Positions 10,391 through 20,261 of a DNA stretch of 64,000 nucleotides are shown piece after piece (position 1 is the first letter of the stretch; the number at the start of each line of letters is the position of its first letter). The notes under the pieces were generated by a model. The model searched no databases. It was not told the origin of the DNA and saw nothing but the letters and a program-made list of their open reading frames with translations. Location of the stretch: NCBI RefSeq assembly GCF_963678635.1, contig NW_026970820.1:310001-374000 (forward strand). Direction: 5' to 3'. Made by a program: the position numbers and the translations under genes. This stretch comes from Symsagittifera roscoffensis. Lineage: Eukaryota > Xenacoelomorpha > Acoela > Convolutidae.

Positions 10391-11949
10391 GCATGCAAAA
10401 AATAAGAACAATCTCACGCACGGGTTCCTGAAATTACTTTATTGAGAGTAAAAATATTCAGTATGTGTAGGAGCCTTTAACGTAAAATCCATTCAGAAAA
10501 CAGATAAAACCTACAATTTTTATCCAATTTTGACAATTTACTACTGTCAACTCAATAAATTGTCAACGGGGAATTCAAATATGCCATCAAAACTCACTTT
10601 TTCTCCCTTTTGAACTTTTTTGTACATTTTTGATAAAAAATGTTGAGTCAGAAACGCTTAAAATCAATTTTTTCCAAAAAGACAAAAAAAGTTGTTCCAA
10701 CCATTTTATTTCACTGAGCCACACTTTATCAACCTCTTCAGAATGGTTTTCATTACCATAGCCGTAAAATTCCCATATTTGGAGAAAAGGCGAAATAACA
10801 CCTTTTTGGTTAAATAAAAAAAAGGAAAAACCGGATAAAGTGGTCTTCAATCCCTTAGGATCAAAACGTGACCTCAATAAGGTATGATTGCAGTGTCAAT
10901 TAAGGGTCGCATGCAAAATTATAGAACGTTTTTGTGAGCCAACTATGAGAAAGAGGTTTTTTTTCGAAATTTGGCTAATAGTATTTGTAGTAATATAGTA
11001 GTAAGCGGCCACAGAAAAAAAACTTGTTAAAACCACAATTTTTAGCCAATTTTGATAAATTATTACTCTATACCTACTAAATCGACTATGGCAAGCTCAA
11101 ATCTGCCATCAAACCTCACTTTTTCTCACTTTTGAACAATTTTATTTTTTTGATAAAAAATGTTGAGTCAGAAACGTTAAAAATCACTTTTTTCCAAAAA
11201 GTCAAAAAAAGTTGGTCCAATCAAAACATGTCACTAAGCCGAACTTTATGAACCCGTTTAGAATGGTTTTCATGACCAAAGACGTAAAATTTACCCATTT
11301 TGAGAAAAGTCGAAAAAAAACCTTTTTGGTTAACGCTAAAAAGTGGAAAAAGTGGGAAAATGTTCTTAAAAATAAAACCATGGAAAAGTGACACAAATAA
11401 ACTGCCATTATCTTGTCAATTCCTGGCCGCATGCAAAAAATTGGAAAGATTAAACGAGCCGTTTCCGAGAACGAGACTTTTTTTTAGGAATTTGACTATT
11501 AGTATTTGTAGTAATATAAAAGTAACTGACAATAGGAAAAAATTCGTAAAAACCACAATTTTTACCCAATTTTGTTATTTTAAAACTCTATACCAACTAA
11601 ATCGACTATGGCAAGCTCAAATAAGCCATCGAAACTCACTTTTTCTCACTTTGGAACAATTTTATTTTTTTGATAAAAAATGTTGAGTCAGAAACGTTAA
11701 AAATCAATTTTTTTCAAAAAGTCAAAAAAAGTTGGTCCAATCGATACAATTCACTAAGCTAGACTTTACAAACCTGTTTAGAATGCTCTTCATGACCAAA
11801 GACGTAAAATTTACCCATTTTGAGAAAAGTCAAAAAAACACGTTTTTGGTTAACGCGAAAAAGTGGAAAAAGTGGGAAAAATGGTCTTAAAAACAAAACC
11901 ATGGAAAAGTGGCACTAACAAATTGTCCTTATCTCGTCAATTCAGGGCC
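10391..11949 (+). repeat. Three internal ~520-bp subunits of M5
   Basis: Units 10391-10908, 10909-11428 and 11429-11949 each open with a GCATGCAAAA box. A GTAGTAATATAGTAGTAA-like stretch and a CCAATTTTGA block follow, then TATGGCAAGCTC or a variant, TTGAGTCAGAAACG, GGTTTTCATGACCAAAG and TTTGAGAAAAGTCG. Copies differ by substitutions and small indels, yet the period stays within a few bases of 520. Confidence 0.88.
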
Positions 11950-12046
11950 GCATGCAAAAAATTGGAAAGATTGAATCTGACGTTTTTGAGAACTCAATTT
12001 ATTTTCCGAAAAGGACAGGGTATATATTGAAAAAAATTTTTTGCCC

Positions 12047-12103
12047 GGAAGGGGCCCCTACCCCTTCCTAATCGCTTTTTGCGCCCGACGCGCGTCCATC
12101 TAG
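12047..12103 (+). other. 3' terminal block, family D (two hairpins plus CTAG)
   Basis: GGAAGGGG, loop CCCCTA, CCCCTTCC at 12047-12068; then the perfect palindrome GACGCGCGTC at 12087-12096; then CATCTAG. The same block ends M20. M21, M22 and M25 keep the first hairpin but have GTG-CTA-CAC as the second. Confidence 0.85.
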
Positions 12104-13737
12104 ATAAATCAGTGACCTGCGGTGCATGGGTGTTATTGGCTTGATTCGTCAACTGTGGCCTGGGGGCCATTGGCTTCAAGGCATGTGGCACTCGCAAAAA
12201 AAGAGCACCCGGAGGGTGCTCTTTTTATTTGCTCGAATGTCTTGTGAAACGGTATCTGATGAACTTTGTAGGGCGTCACAAAAGCAACATGACAAAACTT
12301 TCTGTATCTGATCAGTAATGGTCAAAAAAGATTTATGACACTTTCAATGACTGAAGCTACACCTGATCAGTCTCTAAAACAAAGTAACTTATATTTTTCA
12401 GTGACTCATGAAGAGGACTGTTTCAACGAAAACAAGTTTTCGGAAACAGTCCTCATATTTTTCTTGGAGCTCATTTTCAAGTAGGTGGACTTTCAGTTGT
12501 GACTAATAGCTGAATTAGACTTGGAATTTGTCCCAAAAAGTTAAGTTTGTCTCAAATTGATTAGAAGCAATAGAAAAAAAAAAACTTTTTTTTTTATTTG
12601 ATAAAAATACTTGAGTCAGAAAAGTGAAAAATCCAATTTTTTTCAAAAAGTCATAAGAAGTAGTTCAATTTGCATTGAATCACTAACCTACAATATATAA
12701 ACCTGTTCAGATTGGTTTTCTTGAACAAAGCCGTAAAATTTCCATATTTAGAGAAAAGGCAAAAAAACACCTTTTTTATTAACTGAAAAAGGTAGATAAA
12801 TCGGGTAAAGTCGTCTTCAAACCTATAGGACCGAAAAATGATCTAATTGAGGTATATATGTAGTGTCCCTTGTAAGGTTACATGCAAAAAAGTGAAACAA
12901 TTGGGGTGGCCGCTTCAGAAAACAAGACTTTTTTTCGGACTTTGGCCATTTTTATTTGTAGTAAAGTAGTAGTAAGTTACCAGAGAAAAAAAAGTTGTAA
13001 AAACCTAAATTTTTATCCAATTTTGACAATTAAATACTCTATACCTACTAAAATGACTATGGCAAGCTCAAATATGCCATCAAAAATCATTTTTTCTCAC
13101 TTTTTAAAATTTTTGTTTTTTTTGGTATAAAATGTTGAGTCAGAAACATGAAAAATCAGTTTTTTTCAAAAAGTCATTAAAAAGTTGTTCCAATCAAATT
13201 GTTTCACCAAAACACACTTTCTCAGCCTGTTCAGAATGGTTTTCATGTTTAAAGCTGAAACTTTACACATTTTGAGAAAAGTGGAAAAAAAAACTTTTTA
13301 GTTACAAAAAAACCGTCATTTTTGTTGCAGTTTTTGAAAAAACTCAAACTTTTAAGAAAAACAAATTTTCCCAAACCTACATAATTGGGCTCCCAAAACA
13401 GTTTACATTGATCCATTCCTTATTAAATTACCCCAATTTGTTAAGCAAAATAGAGTTACTGAGCCATTTTTTCCAAAAAACGTGGTTTTTCCCTGTTTTT
13501 CCCCATTTTTCCCACTATAAGTCAACGCATAACAAAATTTTGGGAAAACGGAGCAAAAGTGTATCCTTAGAATTGCATTTTAGGCCCGCATGCCAATTTT
13601 TATCGTATTCTATCCCGACAATTTTGAGATCAGCACTTTTTCCGAGCAAATAGTCATACCGTTATAATTCTTTGGCCGTTCGGGGCCCCTACCCCAAACT
13701 CACTAAACAAAGACGCCGAAGGCGGACGGCCACCTAG
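12104..13737 (+). repeat. M6: A2-family module (A2b body)
   Basis: It starts ATAAATCAGTGACCTGCGG, so the AGGTCA/TGACCT palindrome seen in other A2 modules is only half present. H1 is at 12203-12221 (loop GGA) and a perfect H2 at 12414-12453. The body has the A2b mark AAAAATACTTGAGTCAG near 12605. The 3' end is A2 type: GTTCGGGG/CCCCAAAC, then CGCCGAAGGCG and GGCCACCTAG. It follows a D1 module with no spacer. Confidence 0.9.
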
Positions 13738-13739
13738 AT

Positions 13740-13752
13740 AGGTCAGTGACCT
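13740..13752. promoter_or_regulatory. AGGTCA-G-TGACCT inverted repeat in the A2 leader
   Basis: It is a perfect inverted repeat with one-base spacing, two bases in from the module start, also at 15367, 16998, 18637, 20264, 25138 and 50615. Nuclear receptors of the EcR/FXR type are known to bind such repeats. It could equally be the base of an RNA or ssDNA stem, since M12 and M31 have AGGT...ACCT with a longer spacer. Confidence 0.35.
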
Positions 13753-14055
13753 GCGGTGCATGGGTGTTATGGGCTTGATTTGTATGCATTGGCCTGGGGG
13801 CCATTAGCTTCAAGCCATGTGGCACTCGCAGAAAAAGAGCACCCGAAGGGTGCTCTTTTACTGCTCGAATGTCTTGTGAAACGGTATCTGATGAACTTTG
13901 TAGGGTGTCACAAAAGCAACATGACAAAACTTTCTGTATCTGATCAGTAATGGTCAAAAAAGATTTATGACACTTTCAATGACTGAAGCTACACCTGATC
14001 AGTCTCTAGAGAACCCTAAAACAAAGTAACTTATATTTTTCAGTGACTCATGAAG

Positions 14056-14095
14056 AGGACTGTTTCAACGAAAACAAGTTTTCGGAAACAGTCCT
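14056..14095. other. H2, 40-nt hairpin of A and B modules (M7 copy)
   Basis: Outer arms AGGACTGTTTC and GAAACAGTCCT, an AA bulge, inner arms CGAAAAC and GTTTTCG, loop AA. It is present at a constant place, about 318 bases from the start in A2, in every A and B module; positions are given with each module. Confidence 0.88.
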
Positions 14096-15304
14096 CATAT
14101 TCTTTTTTGATCCCATTGTCAAGTACGTGGATTTTCAATGGTGACTTATAGCTGAATTGGACTTGGAATTTGTCCCAAAAAGGTTAAGTTTGTCTCAAAT
14201 TGATTAGAAGCAATAGAAAAAAAAAGTTTTGATAAAAAAAGTTGAGTCAGAAACGTGAAAAATTGCTTTTTTTTTCAAAAATTCATCAAAAGTATTTCCA
14301 TTTGGATTAAATAAGTAGGCTACAATAAATGAACCTGTTCAGAATGACTTTCATGACCAAAGCCGTAAAATTTCCATATTTAGAGAAAAGGCAAAAAAAC
14401 CTCTTTTTGGTTAACTGAAAAACGTAGATAAATCGAGTAAAGTCGTCTTCAAACCTATAGGTTCGAAAAAGGATCTAACTAAGGTATATCTGCAGTGTTC
14501 TTGTAAGGTCACATGCAAAAAAATGGAACAATTGTGGTGGCCACTTCCAAAAACAAGACTTTTTTTCGGAACTTGGCCATTTTTATTTGTAGTAAAGTAG
14601 TAAAAAGCTAACCGAGAAAAAAAGTTATAAAAACCAAAATTTTCATCCAATTTTGACAATTAAATACTCTATACCTACTAAAATGAATATGGCAAGCTCG
14701 AATATGCTATCAAAACTCATTTTTTCTCACTTTTTAAAAATTTTGTTTTTTTTATATTAAATGTTGAGTCAGAAACGTGAAAAACCAGTTTTTTTCAAAA
14801 AGTTAAAAAAAGTTATTGCAATCAATTTGTTTCACTAAAACACACTTAATGAACCTGTTCAGAAGGCTTTTCATGTTTAAAGCCAAAAATTTACCCCTTT
14901 TGAGAAAAGTGGAAAAAACACCTTTTTAGTTACAAAAAAAACATCATTTTTGTTGCAGTTTTTGAAAAAACTCAAATTTTTGAGAAAATTTTTTTTCCCA
15001 CACCTACATCATTGGGCTCCCAAAACAGTCTACTTTCATCCATTCTTCATCAAATCACCCCAATTTGTTAACCAAAATAGAGTTACTGAGCCATTTTTAC
15101 CAAAAAACGTGGTTTTTCCCTGTTTTTCCCCATTTTTCCCACTATAAGTCAACGCATAACAAAATTTTGGGAAAACGGAGCAAAAGTGTATCCTTAGAAT
15201 TGCATTTTAGGCCTGCATGCCAATTTTTATCGAATTCTATCCCGACAATTTTGAGATCAGCACTTTTTCCGAGCAAATAGTCATACCGTTATAATTCTTT
15301 GGCC

Positions 15305-15364
15305 GTTCGGGGCCCCTACCCCAAACTCACTAAACAAAGACGCCGAAGGCGGACGGCCACCTAG
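15305..15364 (+). other. 3' terminal block, family A2
   Basis: GTTCGGGG, loop CCCCTA, CCCCAAAC at 15305-15326 (one C-A mismatch); then CGCC, loop GAA, GGCG at 15341-15351; then GACGGCCACCTAG. Confidence 0.85.
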
Positions 15365-16995
15365 ATAGGTCAGTGACCTGCGGTGCATGGGTGTTATGGG
15401 CTTGATTCTTAAGCATTGGCCTGGGGGCCATTAGCTTCAAGCCATGTGGCACTCGCAGAAAAAGAGCACCCGAAGGGTGCTCTTTTACTGCTCGAATGTC
15501 TTGTGAAACGGTATCTGATGAACTTTGTAGGGTGTCACAAAAGCAACATGACAAAACTTTCTGTATCTGATCAGTAATGGTCAAAAAAGATTTATGACAC
15601 TTTCAATGACTGAAGCTACACCTGATCAGTCTCTAGAGAACCCTAAAACAAAGTAACTTGTATTTTTCAGTGACTCATGAAGATGACTGTTTCAACGAAA
15701 ACAAGTTTTCGGAAACAGTCCTCATATTCTTTTTCGATCCCATTGTCAAGTACGTGGATTTTCAATGGTGACTTATAGCTGAATTGGACTTGGAATTTGT
15801 CCCAAAAAGGTTAAGTTTGTCTCAAATTGATTAGAAGCAATAGAAAAAAAAAGTTTTGATAAAAAAAGTTGAGTCAGAAACGTGAAAAATCGCTTTTTTT
15901 TTTTCAAAAATTCATCAAAAGTATTTCCATTTGGATTAAATAAGTAGGCTACAATAAATGAACCTGCTCAGAATGACTTTCATGACCAAAGCCGTAAAAT
16001 TTCCATATTTAGAGAAAAGGCAAAAAAACCTCTTTTTGGTTAACTGAAAAACGTAGATAAATCGAGTAAAGTCGTCTTCAAACCTATAGGTTCGAAAAAG
16101 GATCTAACTAAGGTATATCTGCAGTGTTCTTGTAAGGTCACATGCAAAAAAAATGGAACAATTGTGGTGGCCACTTCCAAAAACAAGACTTTTTTTCGGA
16201 ACTTGGCCATTTTTATTTGTAGTAAAGTAGTAAAAAGCTAACCGAGAAAAAAAGTTATAAAAACCAAAATTTTCATCCAATTTTGACAATTAAATACTCT
16301 ATACCTACTAAAATGAATATGGCAAGCTCGAATATGCTATCAAAACTCATTTTTTCTCACTTTTTAAAAATTTTGTTTTTTTGATATTAAATGTTGAGTC
16401 AGAAATGTGAAAAACCAGTTTTTTTCAAAAAGTTAAAAAAAGTTGTTGCAATCAATTTGTTTCACTAAAACACACTTAATGAACCTGTTCAGAAGGCTTT
16501 TCATGTTTAAAGCCAAAACTTTACCCCTTTTGAGAAAAGTGGAAAAAACACCTTTTTAGTTACAAAAAAAACATCATTTTTGTTGCAGTTTTTGAAAAAA
16601 CTCAAATTTTTGAGAAAATTTTTTTTTCCCACACCTACATCATTGGGCTCCTAAAACAGTCTACTTTCATCCATTCTTCATCAAATCACCCCAATTTGTT
16701 AACCAAAATAGAGTTACTGAGCCATTTTTACCAAAAAACGTGGTTTTTCCCTGTTTTTCCCCATTTTTCCCACTATAAGTCAACGCATAACAAAAATTTG
16801 GGAAAACGGAGCAAAAGTGTATCCTTAGAATTGCATTTTAGGCCTGCATGCCAATTTTTATCGAATTCTATCCCGACAATTTTGAGATCAGCACTTTTTC
16901 CGAGCAAATAGTCATACCGTTATAATTCTTTGGCCGTTCGGGGCCCCTACCCCAAACTCACTAAACAAAGACGCCGAAGGCGGACGGCCACCTAG
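15365..16995 (+). repeat. M8: A2-family module
   Basis: It is a close copy of M7 through most of its length. The leader differs slightly (GATTCTTAAGCATTGG). AGGTCAGTGACCT is at 15367-15379, H1 at 15464-15482, and H2 at 15683-15722 with one left-arm G-to-T change that breaks an outer pair. The body is A2a (GATAAAAAAAGTTGAGTCAG). Adjacency to M7 fits a local duplication. Confidence 0.92.
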
Positions 16996-18634
16996 ATAGG
17001 TCAGTGACCTGCGGTGCATGGGTGTTATGGGCTTGATTCGTCAGCATTGGCCTGGGGGCCATTAGCTTCAAGACATGTGGCACTCGCAGAAAAAGAGCAC
17101 CCGAAGGGTGCTCTTTTTCTGCTCGAATGTGTTGTGAAACGGTATCTGATGAACTTTGTAGGGTGTTTTAAAAGCAACATGACAAAACTTTCTGTATCTG
17201 ATCAGTAATGGTCAAAAAAGATTTATGACACTTTCAATGACTGAAGCTACACCTGATCAGTCTCTAGAGAACTCTAAAACAAAGTAACTTATATTTTTCA
17301 GTGACTCATGAAGAGGACTGTTTCAACGAAAACAAGTTTTCGGAAACAGTCCTAATGTTTTTCTTGGAGCTCATTTTTAAGTACGTGGACTTTCAATTGT
17401 GACTAATAGTTGAATTAGACTTGGAATTTGTCCCAAAAAAGTTAAGTTTGTCTCAAATTGATTAGAAGCAATGGAAAAAAAAAAACTTTTTTTTATTTGA
17501 CAAAAATACTTGAGTCAGAAACGTGAAAAATTCCTTTTTTTTCATAAAGTCATAAGAAGTAGTTCAATTTGCATTAAATCACTAAACTAGAATAATTGAA
17601 CCTGTTCAGATTGGTTTTCACGAACAAAGTCGTAAAATTTCCATATTTAGAGAAAAGGCAAAAAAACACCTTTTTGGTTAACTGAAAAAGGTAGATAAAT
17701 CGGATAAAGTCGTCTTCAAACCTATAGGACCGAAAAATGATGTAATTGAGGTATATATGTAGTGTCCCTTGTAAGGTCGCATGCAAAAAGGTGAAACAAT
17801 TGGGGCGGCCACTTCAGAAAACCAGACTATTTTTCGGACTTTGGCCATTTTTATTTGTAGTAAAGAAGTAGTAAGTTACCAGAGAAAAAAAATTTGTAAA
17901 AACCCAAATTTTCATCCAATTTTGACAATTAAATACTCTATACCTACTAAAATGGCTATGGCAAGCTCAAATATGCCATCAAAACTCATTTTTTCTCACT
18001 TTTTAAATTTTTTGTTTTTTTGATATAAAATGTTGAGTCAGAAACGTGAAAAATCAGTTTTTTTCAAAAAGTCAAAAAAAGTTGTTCCAATCAATTTGTT
18101 TCACTAAAACACAATTTCTCAGCCTGTTCAGAATGGTTTTCATGTTTAAAGCTGAAACTTTACACATTTTGAGAAAAGTGGAAAAAATAACTTTTTAGTT
18201 ACAAAAAAACCATCATTTTTGTTGCATTTTTTGAGAAAACTCAAATTTTTAAGAAAAACAAATTTTCTTTAACCTACATAATTGGGCTCCTAAAACAGTC
18301 TACTTTCATCCATTCTTCATCAAATTACCCCAATTTGTTAACCAAAATAGAGTTACTGAGCCATTTTTACCAAAAAACGTGGTTTTTCCCTGTTTTTCCC
18401 CATTTTTCCCACTATAAGTCAACGCATAACAAAATTTTGGGAAAACGGAGCAAAAGTGTATCCTTAGAATTGCATTTTAGGCCTGCATGCCAATTTTTAT
18501 CGAATTCTATCCCGACAATTTTGAGATCAGCACTTTTTCCGAGCAAATAGTCATACCGTTATAATTCTTTGGCCGTTCGGGGCCCCTACCCCAAACTCAC
18601 TAAACAAAGACGCCGAAGGCGGACGGCCACCTAG
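16996..18634 (+). repeat. M9: A2-family module (A2b) with a 37-nt perfect hairpin
   Basis: AGGTCAGTGACCT is at 16998-17010. H1 extends to 17-bp arms (GCAGAAAAAGAGCACCC and its complement, loop GAA) at 17086-17122. H2 is at 17314-17353. The body is of the A2b type (AAAAATACTTGAGTCAG near 17500). The leader variant GTCAGCATTGG...AGACATG is shared with M11. Confidence 0.92.
17086..17122. other. H1, extended perfect hairpin in M9
   Basis: Arms GCAGAAAAAGAGCACCC and GGGTGCTCTTTTTCTGC, 17 bp without mismatch, loop GAA. The same hairpin is at 20352-20388 in M11. In M7, M8, M10, M14 and M26 an A-A mismatch shortens the perfect stem to 12 bp. It has an A run before and a T run after, so a transcript from either strand would show hairpin plus U run, the look of an intrinsic terminator. 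Confidence 0.85.
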
Positions 18635-20261
18635 ATAGGTCAGTGACCTGCGGTGCATGGGTGTTATGGGCTTGATTTGTATGCATTGGCCTGGGGGCCA
18701 TTAGCTTCAAGCCATGTGGCACTCGCAGAAAAAGAGCACCCGAAGGGTGCTCTTTTACTGCTCGAATGTCTTGTGAAACGGTATCTGATGAACTTTGTAG
18801 GGTGTCACAAAAGCAACATGACAAAACTTTCTGTATCTGATCAGTAATGGTCAAAAAAGATTTATGACACTTTCAATGACTGAAGCTACACCTGATCAGT
18901 CTCTAGAGAACCCTAAAACAAAGTAACTTATATTTTTCAGTGACTCATGAAGAGGACTGTTTCAACGAAAACAAGTTTTCGGAAACAGTCCTCATATTCT
19001 TTTTTGATCCCATTGTCAAGTACGTGGATTTTCAATGGTGACTTATAGCTGAATTGGACTTGGAATTTGTCCCAAAAAGGTTAAGTTTGTCTCAAATTGA
19101 TTAGAAGCAATAGAAAAAAAAAGTTTTGATAAAAAAAGTTGAGTCAGAAACGTGAAAAATTGCTTTTTTTTTCAAAAATTCATCAAAAGTATTACCATTT
19201 GGATTAAATAAGTAGGCTACAATAAATGAACCTGTTCAGAATGACTTTCATGACCAAAGCCGTAAAATTTCCATATTTAGAGAAAAGGCAAAAAAACCTC
19301 TTTTTGGTTAACTGAAAAACGTAGATAAATCGAGTAAAGTCGTCTTCAAACCTATAGGTTCGAAAAAGGATCTAACTAAGGTATATCTGCAGTGTTCTTG
19401 TAAGGTCACATGCAAAAAAATGGAACAATTGTGGTGGCCACTTCCAAAAACAAGACTTTTTTTCGGAACTTGGCCATTTTTATTTGTAGTAAAGTAGTAA
19501 AAAGCTAACCGAGAAAAAAAGTTATAAAAACCAAAATTTTCATCCAATTTTGACAATTAAATTTTCTATACCTACTAAAATGAATATGGCAAGCTCGAAT
19601 ATGCTATCAAAACTCATTTTTTCTCACTTTTTAAAAATTTTGTTTTTTTTATATTAAATGTTGAGTCAGAAACGTGAAAAACCAGTTTTTTTCAAAAAGT
19701 TAAAAAAAGTTATTGCAATCAATTTGTTTCACTAAAACACACTTAATGAACCTGTTCAGAAGGCTTTTCATGTTTAAAGCCAAAAATTTACCCCTTTTGA
19801 GAAAAGTGGAAAAAACACCTTTTTAGTTACAAAAAAAACATCATTTTTGTTGCAGTTTTTGAAAAAACTCAAATTTTTGAGAAAATTTTTTTTCCCACAC
19901 CTACATCATTGGGCTCCCAAAACAGTCTACTTTCATCCATTCTTCATCAAATCACCCCAATTTGTTAACCAAAATAGAGTTACTGAGCCATTTTTACCAA
20001 AAAACGTGGTTTTTCCCTGTTTTTCCCCATTTTTCCCACTATAAGTCAACGCATAACAAAATTTTGGGAAAACGGAGCAAAAGTGTATCCTTAGAATTGC
20101 ATTTTAGGCCTGCATGCCAATTTTTATCGAATTCTATCCCGACAATTTTGAGATCAGCACTTTTTCCGAGCAAATAGTCATACCGTTATAATTCTTTGGC
20201 CGTTCGGGGCCCCTACCCCAAACTCACTAAACAAAGACGCCGAAGGCGGACGGCCACCTAG
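18635..20261 (+). repeat. M10: A2-family module, near-identical to M7 and M26
   Basis: It is the same length as M7 (1627 bp) and differs at only a handful of bases that I noticed, such as ATTACC for ATTTCC near 19192 and ATTTTCTATA for ATACTCTATA near 19561. AGGTCAGTGACCT is at 18637-18649, H1 at 18734-18752 and H2 at 18953-18992. Its leader (GATTTGTATGCATTGG) matches M7 and M26. Confidence 0.92.

Larger units (their letters stand above)
9791..12103 (+). repeat. M5: D1-family module with three ~520-bp subunits
   Basis: It starts GGGTGCTTAACC followed by a CCACCCACCCGACC tract and TTTCACGTGATCA. A 43-nt nested hairpin is at 10236-10278. The body is three tandem diverged subunits marked by GCATGC at 10391, 10909, 11429 and 11950 (spacings 518, 520, 521) and TTGAGTCAG at 10642, 11162 and 11682. 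The 3' hairpin is at 12047-12068 (GGAAGGGG/CCCCTTCC). The palindrome GACGCGCGTC at 12087-12096 lies seven bases before the end. Its closest relative is M20. Confidence 0.92.
13738..15364 (+). repeat. M7: A2-family module, near-identical to M10 and M26
   Basis: It starts ATAGGTCAGTGACCTGCGG, with the palindrome AGGTCAGTGACCT at 13740-13752. H1 is at 13837-13855, and its stem extends to 12 bp with the flanking A and T runs. H2 at 14056-14095 has perfect arms. TTGAGTCAG occurs at 14242 and 14764 (522 bp apart). The 3' hairpin is at 15305-15326 and the small CGCCGAAGGCG hairpin at 15341-15351. Its length, 1627 bp, is the same as that of M10 and M26. Confidence 0.92.

Noticed and set aside
11300-11686. 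128-codon open frame in M5
   Set aside because: It spans one 520-bp subunit boundary, and the matching parts of M20 do not keep it. Composition is that of the AT-rich repeat.
13888-13894. CTGATGA, as in hammerhead ribozyme cores, in A and some B leaders
   Set aside because: No GAAA at the proper place after a stem II, and no stem III/I arrangement that I could draw.
13703-13957. 84-codon open frame on the minus strand, repeated in most A2 modules
   Set aside because: It recurs only because the leader DNA recurs, and it crosses the CTAG junction and H1, both explained as structure. An overlapping plus-strand frame (13756-13950) recurs in the same way.
14003-14012. TCTCTAGAGA palindrome containing CTAG
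   Set aside because: It is internal to A modules, lacks the hairpin block and CCAY before CTAG, and no family change occurs there.
14036-14043. TTTTTCAG before H2, like a nematode 3' splice site
   Set aside because: No exon-like frame follows and no matching donor with coding sequence precedes. T-rich DNA gives such words often.
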